This document shows, piece by piece, positions 27,343 to 37,000 of a stretch of DNA of 64,000 nt; the stretch's first letter is position 1, and every line of letters starts with the position of its first letter. The notes under the pieces are model-generated. The model saw only the letters and a list, made by a program, of their open reading frames with translations. It was not told where the DNA came from and did not search any database. This stretch comes from an uncultured Clostridia bacterium (GTDB taxonomy: Bacteria > Bacillota > Clostridia > Saccharofermentanales > Saccharofermentanaceae). The stretch covers positions 1 to 64,000 of the forward strand of contig CAMIYM010000001.1 of assembly GCA_946403085.1 (NCBI GenBank), in the 5' to 3' direction. The translations under genes were made by a program, and so were the position numbers.

Positions 27343-28995
27343 TTACTCTATGGTCTTGCCGGAAGGCTTGTTAAAGAAGATCTTACCGGCTTCAAAACCC
27401 AATACGACCTGACCATTCCTTAAGAATGCAAATCTCGATGCAGTCCTGGTGTCGTTATTCCTTACGATAAGCTTGTCGAATGTGCCGGTATCACCGGAAT
27501 CGGCAAGATAATCCAAAGCATCATTGCCGGATTCTGCAGGAACGGTGAATGTGAGATTGTCACAAAGACCGGCGCGGAGAAGCCACGGCTGAACTGACAG
27601 CGACAAAGGAGCGCTAGTATCCGGGAAGATGGAGTGACGCTTTAATGTAAATTTGTACTTGTTGTTCTTAAGCTTTTTGACATTAACGGTGTAATAAGCA
27701 GGGAAGGGAGGTCCTGAGAAGTCGTCGAAGACATCGGTGACATCTTCAAGTCCCAGGTTCTGCCATCCTGAATTGATCCTGATGGAATCCTTATTAGTGA
27801 ATTCATTAATGACCTTATCTATCTCCGCCTGAACTTCCTTCGAGAACTCGAGGTCAGAATACATCTTGTTCTGCTGGTAACGGACAAAAGCAGAATATGT
27901 GGCTTCGAGGAGAAGCTTGAGTCTCTTGACCTTCTGGTCAGGGAAGAGCTTAAGCGCTCTCGCGATGCGGATGGCGCTCTCGGGAAGATTGGTATTGCAG
28001 TTGCCGGATTCGAATCTGATCCTGGCATCGTGATATACCTGAAGGTAGATATTATAAGCAAGAATGGGATCGGGATTGCCGGCTTCACCAAGAAGGAGCA
28101 TGTCCGCGAACTTGAGCTTGGCCTCAGTACAATCGTAATTTGAAGCTACAGCAAAATAAGCAAATGCCTTGTCGTAGTCAGGTATTCCAGTAACCTTGCC
28201 GTCGTAATAAAGAAATCCCAATGCATTGGCAGCATAACCGAAGCCGAATTCCTTAAGAAGGATCTCAAGGATTCTTGCAGCTTCGCCATAATCGCAGGGG
28301 AAGGCGCTGTTGCCACCGTTGCAGGCAAATGCCTTGATCTTAAGAGCTTCGAAAACATGCTGCTCACAGAGTGTGTTCGTGAAGGAGACGAAGCGGCTTA
28401 TGACTTCAGCGGGAGCATCAGACAGGAGCAGGCTGTTATCCCAGTGATTAAGGAATGTGAGCATCTGTTCCTTTGTATATGTGCGCTCTTCGGGAGGAAG
28501 TTCCTTATTCTCCTCATGGTTCTCGATCATGCTGAGGAGAGAAGGGATATCCAGCACTTCTGAAGCTATGCCTGTCGGCATGCCGTTCTTATCATCGAAA
28601 GTATCGGCGATCCTTGCTATCTTTATAAGGATCGTGACGATCATGTCCTCATCCGTCTCGGGGAGGGGAGGAAGGGGAAGATCGCAGATATTGTCTGAGT
28701 CAGGCCCCAGAAGCTCATCAAGGCAAAGGTCTTCATAGAAATATGTGGTTACAGGGCACCACCAGTCAAAAGCGAAGTCTTCAAAAGAGAGTTTCTCATC
28801 TTCAAAGTGGGAGAGCGCAGTCTTAAGATCCGATAAGAGCATCGGATATTCGTTCTCACACTGGACGTCAAATCCGCCGTCGGGATATGCATCGAGATCA
28901 GTACCGCCGACTATCTCGATCCAGCCGATATCGTACCTGCAAAGGTCGATCAGCTTGTCCTGTGTCATGAAGATGTAGGGTTTCTGCTTACTCAT
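27343..28995 (-). CDS. Sel1/TPR-like repeat protein, cytoplasmic, function unknown
   Basis: 550 residues, no signal peptide or membrane segment. The middle (about 235-330) carries Sel1-like helical repeats, for example YAANALGFLYYDGKVTGIPD followed by YDKAFAYFAVASN and ALKLKFADMLLLGEAGN-like units, which usually serve as protein-binding scaffolds. The N-terminal about 200 residues are acidic and rich in Leu and Asp. The last about 130 residues look beta-rich (YYTVNVKKLKNNKYKFTLKRH). I know no named family. No ribosome site precedes the ATG; TATAAT ends 6 bases before it, so the message could be leaderless. Confidence 0.72.
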   Translation of the reverse strand: MSKQKPYIFMTQDKLIDLCRYDIGWIEIVGGTDLDAYPDGGFDVQCENEYPMLLSDLKTALSHFEDEKLSFEDFAFDWWCPVTTYFYEDLCLDELLGPDSDNICDLPLPPLPETDEDMIVTILIKIARIADTFDDKNGMPTGIASEVLDIPSLLSMIENHEENKELPPEERTYTKEQMLTFLNHWDNSLLLSDAPAEVISRFVSFTNTLCEQHVFEALKIKAFACNGGNSAFPCDYGEAARILEILLKEFGFGYAANALGFLYYDGKVTGIPDYDKAFAYFAVASNYDCTEAKLKFADMLLLGEAGNPDPILAYNIYLQVYHDARIRFESGNCNTNLPESAIRIARALKLFPDQKVKRLKLLLEATYSAFVRYQQNKMYSDLEFSKEVQAEIDKVINEFTNKDSIRINSGWQNLGLEDVTDVFDDFSGPPFPAYYTVNVKKLKNNKYKFTLKRHSIFPDTSAPLSLSVQPWLLRAGLCDNLTFTVPAESGNDALDYLADSGDTGTFDKLIVRNNDTRTASRFAFLRNGQVVLGFEAGKIFFNKPSGKTIE

Positions 28996-29078
28996 GCCAA
29001 TATTATAGTCGCGTAAAGCGGCGTATAAAAGACCTTGACAGGTCCGATAATGGGACAGATATGATGCCCGTTACTCCG

Positions 29079-30929
29079 TTACTCTACAGTAACGCTTTTC
29101 GCGAGATTCCTCGGCTTATCTACATCAAGACCTCTTGCGCATGATACGTAGTAGCCTAAGAGCTGGAGCGGAACGACTGCAAGTGATGCCGCGAAGAGCT
29201 CATTGATCTTGGGTACATAGACCACGAAATCGGCAGAATCCTCGATCGCATAATTGCCGAAAGAGGTAAGGGCCATAAGATATGCGCCTCTTGCCTTGGT
29301 CTCGACGAGGTTCGAGAGTGTCTTCTCGTAAAGAGCGCTCTGGGTGAGAACACCGATTACGAAAGTGCCTTCCTCAATGAGGCTTATCGTGCCGTGCTTC
29401 AGTTCGCCTGCGGCATAAGCCTCGCTGTGGATGTATGAGATCTCCTTCATCTTGAGGCTTCCCTCCATCGTGATGGCGTAGTCGATACCGCGTCCGATGA
29501 AGAAGATGTCCTTCTGTGCAGCGAGCTTTGCAGCAAACCACTGGAGACGTTCTTTGTCTTCGAGGATCTTATTTATCTTTGCAGGGATAGACATTACTTC
29601 TTCTGTGAGTTCCTTTGCCTGATCGTCAGTGATGGTGCCTTTGGTAAGTGCGAACTTGATGGCAAGTACATAGCATACTGCAAGTTGTGCAGAATACGCC
29701 TTTGTAGTAGCGACTGAGATCTCAGGGCCTGCAAGTGTATAGAGAACATAGTCAGCTTCACGTGCGATAGTCGATCCAACGACATTTACGATCGCAAGAG
29801 TCTTTATGCCGTTTGCCTTGGCATCTCTTAAAGCTGCCAGTGAATCTGCCGTCTCGCCTGACTGGCTGATGATGATACAGAGTGCGTTCTTGTTAAGAGG
29901 CATTGATCTGTAACGGAATTCTGACGCGAGCTCACATCTTACGGGAATGCCGGCAAGACTCTCCACGATGTACTGGGTGCAGCATCCGACGTGATAAGCA
30001 GAACCGCATGCGACGATGTAGATCTGCTCGAAGCCCTTGATGTCCTCGTCTGTAAGGTTTGTGGCGCTTAAGTCGATCTTATATGTATCGCCGTCGGGAA
30101 CGATAACTGAGTTAAGAGTATCCTGGACTGCCTTGGGCTGTTCGTGGATCTCCTTCATCATGAAGTGCTCGAAGCCGCCCTTTTCGGCAGAAGCGGCATC
30201 CCAGTCGATCTCTACGGGTGTCTTCTCGATCGTGTCACCGTCCAGGTTATAGAATGTGACATTGCCTGCTTCGAGGCATGCCATCTCGAGGTCGCCAATG
30301 TAATAAACGGTCTTGGTGTACTTGAGGATGGCGGGAACGTCAGATGCAAGATAGGAAGCATCCTTGTCGTAACCGATGATCATCGGGGAGTCCTTACGAG
30401 CAACGAATATCTTGCCCGGATGATCCTTGAACATAACTGCGAGAGCATAAGAGCCTCTTACACGGACCATAGTCTTTGCGAGTGCTTCGATGGGGTCATG
30501 TGTGTACTTCTTGTAGTAATAATCGATAGTCTTGATGGCGACTTCGGTGTCTGTCTCGGAATAGAACTTGTAACCCTTGCGGATCATCTTGTCCCTTAAT
30601 TCCTGATAATTCTCGATGATGCCGTTATGTACGCCGACTACGTTATAATCATCGACTATATGGGGGTGAGCGTTGTTTTCGGTGGGTTCGCCATGGGTTG
30701 CCCATCTGGTGTGGCCGATACCGCAGGTGCCCTTGAGAGCTGCGCCGCCGTCGGTCTTCTCGGCGAGGACCTTAAGTCTGCCTTTTGCTTTTACGACTAC
30801 AGGGTTCTTGTCGCCGTCCCTTACTGCGAGACCTGCTGAGTCATAACCTCTGTATTCGAGCTTTGCAAGACCGTCCAAGAGGATAGGAGCTGCCTTTTTC
30901 TTACCTGTGTAACCAACGATTCCGCACAT
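29079..30929 (-). CDS. glmS: Glutamine-fructose-6-phosphate aminotransferase (isomerizing)
   Basis: 616 residues, full length. The mature enzyme starts at Cys2 (MCGIVGYTGK), the glutaminase nucleophile, with RWATHGEPTENNAHPH as substrate loop. Two SIS domains follow (ACGSAYHVGCC, ISQSGETADSLAAL; GRGIDYAITMEGSLKMKEISYIHSEAY), and the end is KSVTVE. It makes glucosamine-6-phosphate, the entry to peptidoglycan and amino-sugar synthesis. GGAGA precedes the ATG. No glmS ribozyme core is visible in the leader. Instead a 19-base inverted repeat lies 29 bases upstream of the start, likely a repressor operator. Confidence 0.96.
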   Translation of the reverse strand: MCGIVGYTGKKKAAPILLDGLAKLEYRGYDSAGLAVRDGDKNPVVVKAKGRLKVLAEKTDGGAALKGTCGIGHTRWATHGEPTENNAHPHIVDDYNVVGVHNGIIENYQELRDKMIRKGYKFYSETDTEVAIKTIDYYYKKYTHDPIEALAKTMVRVRGSYALAVMFKDHPGKIFVARKDSPMIIGYDKDASYLASDVPAILKYTKTVYYIGDLEMACLEAGNVTFYNLDGDTIEKTPVEIDWDAASAEKGGFEHFMMKEIHEQPKAVQDTLNSVIVPDGDTYKIDLSATNLTDEDIKGFEQIYIVACGSAYHVGCCTQYIVESLAGIPVRCELASEFRYRSMPLNKNALCIIISQSGETADSLAALRDAKANGIKTLAIVNVVGSTIAREADYVLYTLAGPEISVATTKAYSAQLAVCYVLAIKFALTKGTITDDQAKELTEEVMSIPAKINKILEDKERLQWFAAKLAAQKDIFFIGRGIDYAITMEGSLKMKEISYIHSEAYAAGELKHGTISLIEEGTFVIGVLTQSALYEKTLSNLVETKARGAYLMALTSFGNYAIEDSADFVVYVPKINELFAASLAVVPLQLLGYYVSCARGLDVDKPRNLAKSVTVE

Positions 30930-30957
30930 ATATAAAAGAAAATCTCCTTAATTTTAA

Positions 30958-30976
30958 TTGTGGTATTTTACCACAA
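30958..30976. promoter_or_regulatory. Inverted repeat operator in the glmS leader
   Basis: TTGTGGTA TTT TACCACAA has perfect 8-base arms. It lies between a possible TATACT -10 box (minus strand, about 30990) and the glmS ribosome site. The GTGGT...ACCAC core resembles operators of GntR/HutC-type regulators of amino-sugar genes (NagR, DasR), although the half-site spacing is one base wider than theirs. No regulator gene is adjacent. The rest of the 241-base divergent region is AT-rich without other clear structure. Confidence 0.5.
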
Positions 30977-31170
30977 CTGCCTATATGAGTATAAAAACTC
31001 TGTGAGTATGGTAATCATTCGCAATAAGTATAATGAACGATACCGTATTATTATCGTCATATGTCGAAAATGTCTATTGATAATTGACCCGAAACAATTT
31101 AAAGTAAATTGGCTCTATAAGAAATGCTTATAACTGCCGGCTTAATTCCTTCAAGAAAGGCTATAAATAT

Positions 31171-31899
31171 ATGCTTGAATTACAGAACATCTGCTTTCAT
31201 GCCGATGACAAGGACATTCTCAAAGACATAAATCTCAAGATAGATGACAAGTTCGTCGCTATTACAGGACCTAACGGAAGTGGTAAGTCCACACTTCTTA
31301 AGATCATTATGGGAATCATCACACCCACATCAGGAAAGATCCTGTTCGACGGACAGGATATTACGGATCTTCCGGTAAATGAGCGAGCAAATCTCGGCAT
31401 CAGCTTTGCTTTCCAGCAGCCTGTCAGATTCAAGGGACTTAAGGTAAAGGATCTTCTGGGCATCGCTGCCGGCGAGGGCGTTGATGTAACAAAGGACTGC
31501 AAGTATCTTTCAGCAGTCGGTCTTTGCGCCAAGGATTATATCAACAGAGAGATCAACGATACGCTTTCAGGCGGCGAGATGAAGAGGATCGAGATCGCCA
31601 TGGCTGCCGCAAGAGGCGGCAAGCTCAGCCTTTTCGATGAGCCGGAGGCAGGCATCGACCTCTGGAGCTTCCAGAGTCTTATCAAGGTTTTCGAGAACTT
31701 AAGAAGAGTTACGAACGGAAACATCATTATCATCTCCCATCAGGAAAGGATCCTGGAGATCGCTGACAAGATCATCTACCTCAAGGACGGAATGGTTGAC
31801 AGGTTCGATGACTCCAAGAAGGTCATGAGCGAACTTAATATGGGCCGCTACGGATGCGGCTGCGCATACTCACAGGAAGAAGGTGTCTGCAATGGATGA
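31171..31899 (+). CDS. sufC: SufC-like Fe-S assembly ATPase
   Basis: 242 residues of the SufC branch of ABC ATPases: GPNGSGKST Walker A, the SufC-typical FAFQQPVRFKGLKV, LSGGEMKRIEIAMA signature, LSLFDEPEAGIDLWSF Walker B and the IIISHQERI switch. It powers Fe-S cluster assembly with SufB in the cytosol. The C-terminus carries an extra Cys-containing tail (YGCGCAYSQ, GVCNG). Its stop overlaps the SufB-like gene by 8 bases. No sufD, sufS or sufU is next to it, so this looks like the reduced two-gene SUF layout known from anaerobes. Confidence 0.9.
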   Translation: MLELQNICFHADDKDILKDINLKIDDKFVAITGPNGSGKSTLLKIIMGIITPTSGKILFDGQDITDLPVNERANLGISFAFQQPVRFKGLKVKDLLGIAAGEGVDVTKDCKYLSAVGLCAKDYINREINDTLSGGEMKRIEIAMAAARGGKLSLFDEPEAGIDLWSFQSLIKVFENLRRVTNGNIIIISHQERILEIADKIIYLKDGMVDRFDDSKKVMSELNMGRYGCGCAYSQEEGVCNG

Positions 31900-32809
31900 T
31901 CTCGAGAAAAGAATGTTAAAAGAGGTTGCAGAGTTAGACAGCCTTCCCGTAGGCGCATTTAACATCAGAAGCAACGGCAAGAGTGAAGCAAGGAATTCGA
32001 CCGCAAATATCCAGATCGAATCAAGGGAATCAGGAGACGGCATCAACGTCTATTTCAAGGACGGTACCAAGAACGAATCATGCCACATCCCGGTAATCAT
32101 ATCCATGTCCGGTCACAAGGAATGCGTTTATAACGACTTCTTCGTCGGTTCCGACTGTGACGTTACCATCATCGCAGGATGCGGCATCAGCAACTGCGGC
32201 GGTCACGACAGCCAGCACGACGGTATCCACACATTCCACATCGGCAAGAACTCAAAGGTAAAGTACGTCGAGAAGCACTATGGTGAGGGTACCGGCACAG
32301 GCAAGAGATTCATGAACCCCACAACGGTCGTATATCTCGAAGACGGTGCCACGATGGATATGGACACTTCCCAAATTGCCGGAATCAACGACACATACAG
32401 GATCACAAAGGCTGAGATCGGCCCTAATGCCACATTGATCATGCACGACAAGATCCTTACAAACTTCGACCAGACCGCCAAGGCTGAGATCACAGTCGAT
32501 CTTAACGGAGACGGTTCTGTCTGCGATATCGTAAGCCGTGGTGTAGCGAAGGGCGAGTCCGAGCAGGATGTCATCATCGATATCTCAGGCAATGCCGTAT
32601 GCAAGGGTCATGCAGAATGCGATTCCATAATCATGGACAAGGGCGTGATCGTTGCGACACCGAAGCTTAAGGCTACATGCGTTGACGCATCACTGATCCA
32701 CGAGGCAGCTATCGGTAAGATCGCAGGCGAGCAGATCACAAAGCTCATGACCTTAGGTCTTAACGAGCAGGAAGCTGAGCAGAAGATCATCGAAGGCTTC
32801 TTAAGATAA
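31892..32809 (+). CDS. sufB: SufB/SufD-like Fe-S cluster scaffold protein
   Basis: 305 residues, shorter than classic SufB (about 470), matching the compact SufBD-core proteins of two-gene systems. The beta-helix core includes FVGSDCDVTIIAGCGISNCGG, HIGKNSKVKYVEKHYGEGTG and CDIVSRGVAKGESEQDVIIDISG, and ends with the conserved SLIHEAAIGKI and LGLNEQEAEQKIIEGFLR. It would hold the nascent cluster and partner SufC. The ATG follows GGAAGAAGG. A GTG three codons earlier is possible. The sulfur donor must come from a cysteine desulfurase elsewhere or from free sulfide. Confidence 0.88.
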   Translation: MDDLEKRMLKEVAELDSLPVGAFNIRSNGKSEARNSTANIQIESRESGDGINVYFKDGTKNESCHIPVIISMSGHKECVYNDFFVGSDCDVTIIAGCGISNCGGHDSQHDGIHTFHIGKNSKVKYVEKHYGEGTGTGKRFMNPTTVVYLEDGATMDMDTSQIAGINDTYRITKAEIGPNATLIMHDKILTNFDQTAKAEITVDLNGDGSVCDIVSRGVAKGESEQDVIIDISGNAVCKGHAECDSIIMDKGVIVATPKLKATCVDASLIHEAAIGKIAGEQITKLMTLGLNEQEAEQKIIEGFLR

Positions 32810-32848
32810 GGAACCGCAAATATAAAGAAATAAAGCCTGCGTTGTGAT

Positions 32849-32868
32849 AAAATTGTTTTAACAATTTT
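32849..32868. promoter_or_regulatory. 20-base palindrome before the DUF4236 gene
   Basis: AAAATTGTT TT AACAATTTT has perfect 9-base arms around two bases. It lies 20 bases before the start codon and overlaps a TAAAAT that could be a -10 box. It may be an operator, or a weak terminator of sufCB, since T-residues follow. Confidence 0.4.
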
Positions 32869-32887
32869 TCTACCGGAGGCGACAAAC

Positions 32888-33889
32888 ATGGGACTTAATT
32901 TCCGTAAATCAATCTCTTTGGGCAAGGGCTTAAAGCTTAACTTAAGTAAATCAGGACCCAGTGTGTCGTTCGGTAAGAGCGGATTCAGACAGTCCATCAA
33001 TCTTAAGGGTCAGGCAAGGACCACTGTCGGAATTCCGGGTACAGGTATCTATTACACCAAGACAAATGACGTTAAGAAGGTAGTCGGAGGAATTACCGGA
33101 AAACTTCAGGACTCAAAAGCTAAGAAGGCTGCAGGAAAGACAGCTGCCGAGCCTAAGGCACCCAAGGCAACGAAGGCTGCTGCTCCCGCACCTGCAAAGT
33201 CAGCAGTTAATGAAGAACTCATCGCTCAGTCCAAGGCTAGGGTCGAGGAATTTGCAGCAGGTATTGAGGCTCTTAAGTCAGTACATAAGCAGTCTGACGG
33301 ATATATCGACTGGGAAGCAGTCGCAAACGGCGCTGTATCAGGACAGTTAAAGGAACTTCAGCCTTTTGCACAGAGCGTTCTTGCAGGCGATATCGATGCA
33401 TATTTCCAGGTTATCAGCGAAGTAGGACCTTTTGATGACCTTCTTGAATACGGCAGCGGATTTGAAGTCGGAACAGACGATCCCAAGAAGATGGAGATCG
33501 AATTCCAGGTTAAATCCGACAGCGTGATCCCCACACAGTATCCCGACATGAAGGCAAACGGCGAGATCGTCATGAAGGATTTCACCAAGTCAGCTTACTA
33601 TGAGCTCGTCCAGGACTATGTCTCAAGCACGATGCTCAGAGTCGCAAGGGATACATTCGCACTCCTTCCTGTACAGCAGGTTATCATCCATGCTGTTGAT
33701 AAGGTATTGAACCCTGCCACAGGCAATGATGAGGAAGTAACTATCTGTTCAGTAAGACTCAAGAGAGACGCTCTTGCCACATTGAATTTTGAGCGTATCG
33801 ATCCTTCCGACTGTCTCGAAAGCTTCGAGAGCAACGTAAAATTCAAGAAGACAACCGGTTATTCTCCTGTAGACAGGATCCTTGCATAA
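32888..33889 (+). CDS. DUF4236 domain protein with Ala/Lys-rich linker
   Basis: 333 residues. The first about 55 match DUF4236: GLNFRKSISLGKGLKLNLSKSGPSVSFG and TTVGIPGTGIYYTK. A Lys/Ala/Pro linker (about 75-112) follows. The C-terminal about 210 residues are mixed alpha/beta and not recognised; they include DGYIDWEAVANGAVSG and a domain that mentions no catalytic motif. DUF4236 proteins are small, often with other domains, and have no known function. CCGGAGG is a strong ribosome site. The gene stands alone between sufCB and the EAL gene. Confidence 0.78.
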   Translation: MGLNFRKSISLGKGLKLNLSKSGPSVSFGKSGFRQSINLKGQARTTVGIPGTGIYYTKTNDVKKVVGGITGKLQDSKAKKAAGKTAAEPKAPKATKAAAPAPAKSAVNEELIAQSKARVEEFAAGIEALKSVHKQSDGYIDWEAVANGAVSGQLKELQPFAQSVLAGDIDAYFQVISEVGPFDDLLEYGSGFEVGTDDPKKMEIEFQVKSDSVIPTQYPDMKANGEIVMKDFTKSAYYELVQDYVSSTMLRVARDTFALLPVQQVIIHAVDKVLNPATGNDEEVTICSVRLKRDALATLNFERIDPSDCLESFESNVKFKKTTGYSPVDRILA

Positions 33890-33933
33890 AAAGCACCGGA
33901 ACACCCTGTTTTATAGACAGAATGTAAACTTTC

Positions 33934-33980
33934 ATTCCGTTTCGTGAGAACAAAAGCCCGTGTTTATTGCTTTTCGGAAT
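33934..33980 (+). other. Two-part imperfect hairpin in the leader of the EAL gene
   Basis: ATTCCG (33934-33939) pairs with CGGAAT (33975-33980), and AAAAGC (33952-33957) with GCTTTT (33969-33974). The right arms are contiguous, the left arms are split by a 12-base bulge. It lies 70-115 bases before the EAL gene start. It does not match the known c-di-GMP riboswitch cores. Confidence 0.3.
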
Positions 33981-34048
33981 CACGTTGGTAGACTAACTTC
34001 ATAAGTGCTTTTACTTGGAATTTCGGATTTGCGTTAAAGAGGTCGTGA

Positions 34049-37000
34049 ATGGCTAACCGCAAAAGAATAGCTTTACTTGTAGCCCAGGCTGATGAATACT
34101 ATCAGGCTCAGTTTATCGAGGGCTTTATCGGGAAAGCTTTTGAGCATGATGCGGATGTCCTTGTCTTCGGCAGTTACCTCAAGTATCAGAATAATCTCGG
34201 AAGAGAAGTAGGTGAGACTTCTATATTTACTCTCCTGCCTTATGAGGAGTTTGATGCTGTTGCGGTAATGGCAGATACCCTCCAGTCACCAGGCCTTTCT
34301 GACAGTCTTGAAGAGATAATCCATGAAAGATGCAAATGTCCTGTCGTATTCATCGACAAGGAGAGCAAGTATTTTCCTTCAATCTTTCCGAATCACTATG
34401 ACGCTGTAAAAAAGCTCATCAATCACCTCATTGAGGATCACGGTTATACTGATATCGCTTATCTTACCGGAAAAGCGTGGCACCATTACTCCAAGCAGAG
34501 ACTTCAGGCTTTTATGGACGCCATGTCCGAGCATAATCTGTCTGTAGGAAGAGACAGGGTCTTCTATGGAGACTTCTGGTATACAAGCGGCGAGAGTCTC
34601 GGAGACCGTCTTATCAAGAAAGGCGGAAATCTCCCCCAGGCCATAGCATGCGCTAATGACTGCATGGCGATAGGACTTGCAAAAGCCCTTGAAGAGGGCG
34701 GCATCAAAGTGCCGGAAGATGTGGCTGTCGCAGGTTATGATTCGACTGAAGAGGGACGATATTCTCCGAAGCCTGTCACATCAGTTAAGATCCCTGCCAA
34801 GTCCATGGGCGCACATGCTCTGGAGATGCTTTTCGATGAGATGGAAGGCAGGAAGACAGGCGAATTTACCGATTGCGGCGAATTCTTCTGCGGAAGGACA
34901 TGCGGCTGCGATGAGAATAAAGTCCAGTACGAGACAAAGCTCCGTAAGCAGTGGGATACCGATACTTCACATAACAGCGTTTTCTCTTCATTCAACCATC
35001 TGGACGAAGACCTCGTCATCCAGAATGATTTTGGCGGATTGATGAAGACCACATTCTCATATGTATTCCAGATCAGGGATTTTGAGAGTTTCAGTATCTG
35101 CCTTAATGACAAGTGGCAGCAAAAGGCGAAGGGAATGGCAGGAGCCATTGACGATGCAAGACTTTCAGCTGAGCGTCTTACTGACACTGACAGATTCTTC
35201 TCGAGGAAGATGATGCATGTTATCGCATGCCGTCCGGAAGGGCTTAACTGCGACAGAGTAAGCGACGATGTTTTCTTCGACAGAAAGTCACTTATTCCCA
35301 GACTTGATGCTGAAAGAATAAAGCCTGAAGCGTTCTTCTTTACGTCACTTCACTTTGAGGAACTGACATTCGGTTACGCAGTGCTTTCCTTTACAGATCC
35401 CAAATCCTATAAGAGATCGTACCGCTTATGGCTCCACAGTATAATGAGGGGTCTTGAGAACTACAGACGATATGATGAGCTCATGTCCATCAACAAGAGA
35501 CTTGAGGCAAGCCTCGTAAGAGACCCGCTTACCGGTATCTATAACTACAACGGTTTCTTAAGGCAGACCGAAGACATTGTCGCGATGAATCCTTTAAAAG
35601 AGAAGGAGAAGATCGGTGTTCTTGCGATCGATATCAAGAATCTTGCAAGGATCAACAACGATAACGGAAGAGCAGCAGGCGACAACGCGATCATCAGCGT
35701 CGGCAATTTCCTTGAGGAAGTATTCACAAACGGCCGTATCTATTGCATGGGTAATGGCGAGATGGTCGGTCTAGAGGTTGTCGATAATGATGCAGACGCA
35801 TTGGAAGTAATGGAAGAGAGAGTTAAGGCTCTTTACAAGAAGATCGACGAATATAATGCTTCGCTCGGTGAAAGTGCAAGAAAGCTTGAAGTCTATTACG
35901 GAACCGCAGAGGGAACACCCAGATCAAGAAATGATTACGAGAGCATCGTAAGTGTCGCACTGTCCAGGAAGAACGGTCAGAAGTTAAATCTCCAGAAGCT
36001 TAATGCCGACGGTTATGACGATACACAGATCGAAGAGGCAAAGGTGGTAAACGAGATCCTCGATAAGAATAAGATCAACTATCACTTCCAGCCTATCGTC
36101 GATGCACATACAGGCGAGATCTACGCATATGAAGCATTGATGAGATGTGATACGGTTCCTTATATCCAGCCTCTGCTCGTCATCAAGTATGCAGGCATCT
36201 TTAACAGGCTTTACGATATTGAATATGCGACATTCCATAATGTATTAGGCTACGTTAACGAGAATGCCGACAAGTTCAATCCGGATTCAAAGATATTCAT
36301 CAATTCAATTCCCGGACAGAGCCTTAAGAAGGACGACATAAAGAACATATCTGATATGGCTAAGTCTTTGTCAGGCAGGCTTGTTGTCGAGTTTACGGAA
36401 CAGTCCGAGATCGACGATAAGGAACTGGCTGAGATGAAGAAGGAGTATCAGAGCTTCGGTTTTGAGACTGCTGTTGACGATTACGGTACAGGTTACTCCA
36501 ATGTAAGCAATCTTCTCCGCTACATGCCGAACTACGTTAAGATCGACAGGGCTCTTCTGGCAAATATCCAGGATTCGCCGCAAAAGCAGCACTTCGTAAA
36601 AGACATCGTCGAATTCTCCCACGACAATAACATCCTGGCTCTTGCTGAAGGTATCGAGACTGCAGAAGAACTCGAGTCTGTCATCAATCTCGGCGTAGAC
36701 CTCATCCAGGGTTATTACACGGCCCGTCCTTCCGAGAATATAATCAAAGAGATCAATTCCGAGATCAGGGATGAGATCGTCAGATACAGCATCGGAAGAT
36801 CGAAGAACCGTACAAGGAGAGACTATGTCGCAGGAAGAGAAGCAAGGATCTCCCTTCCTATCCTTATCAAGGACGGCTACACAACGATCCATGTTACAGC
36901 AGGTCATGTTACTTACAGAGACCTTCATATCCTGGGCGTTCCGGGTGATGATGCGGTCATCAATCTTGAGATCGAGAACGGATACAAGGGCAAGATCGTG

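Noticed and set aside
29077..29094. CGTTACT-CTAC-AGTAACG hairpin over the glmS stop codon
   Set aside because: Perfect 7-bp arms, but no T-run follows on the minus strand and it lies within coding sequence, so no terminator is called.
30930..31170. glmS ribozyme upstream of glmS
   Set aside because: The conserved catalytic core sequence and long pairing regions are not visible; only a short inverted repeat is found.
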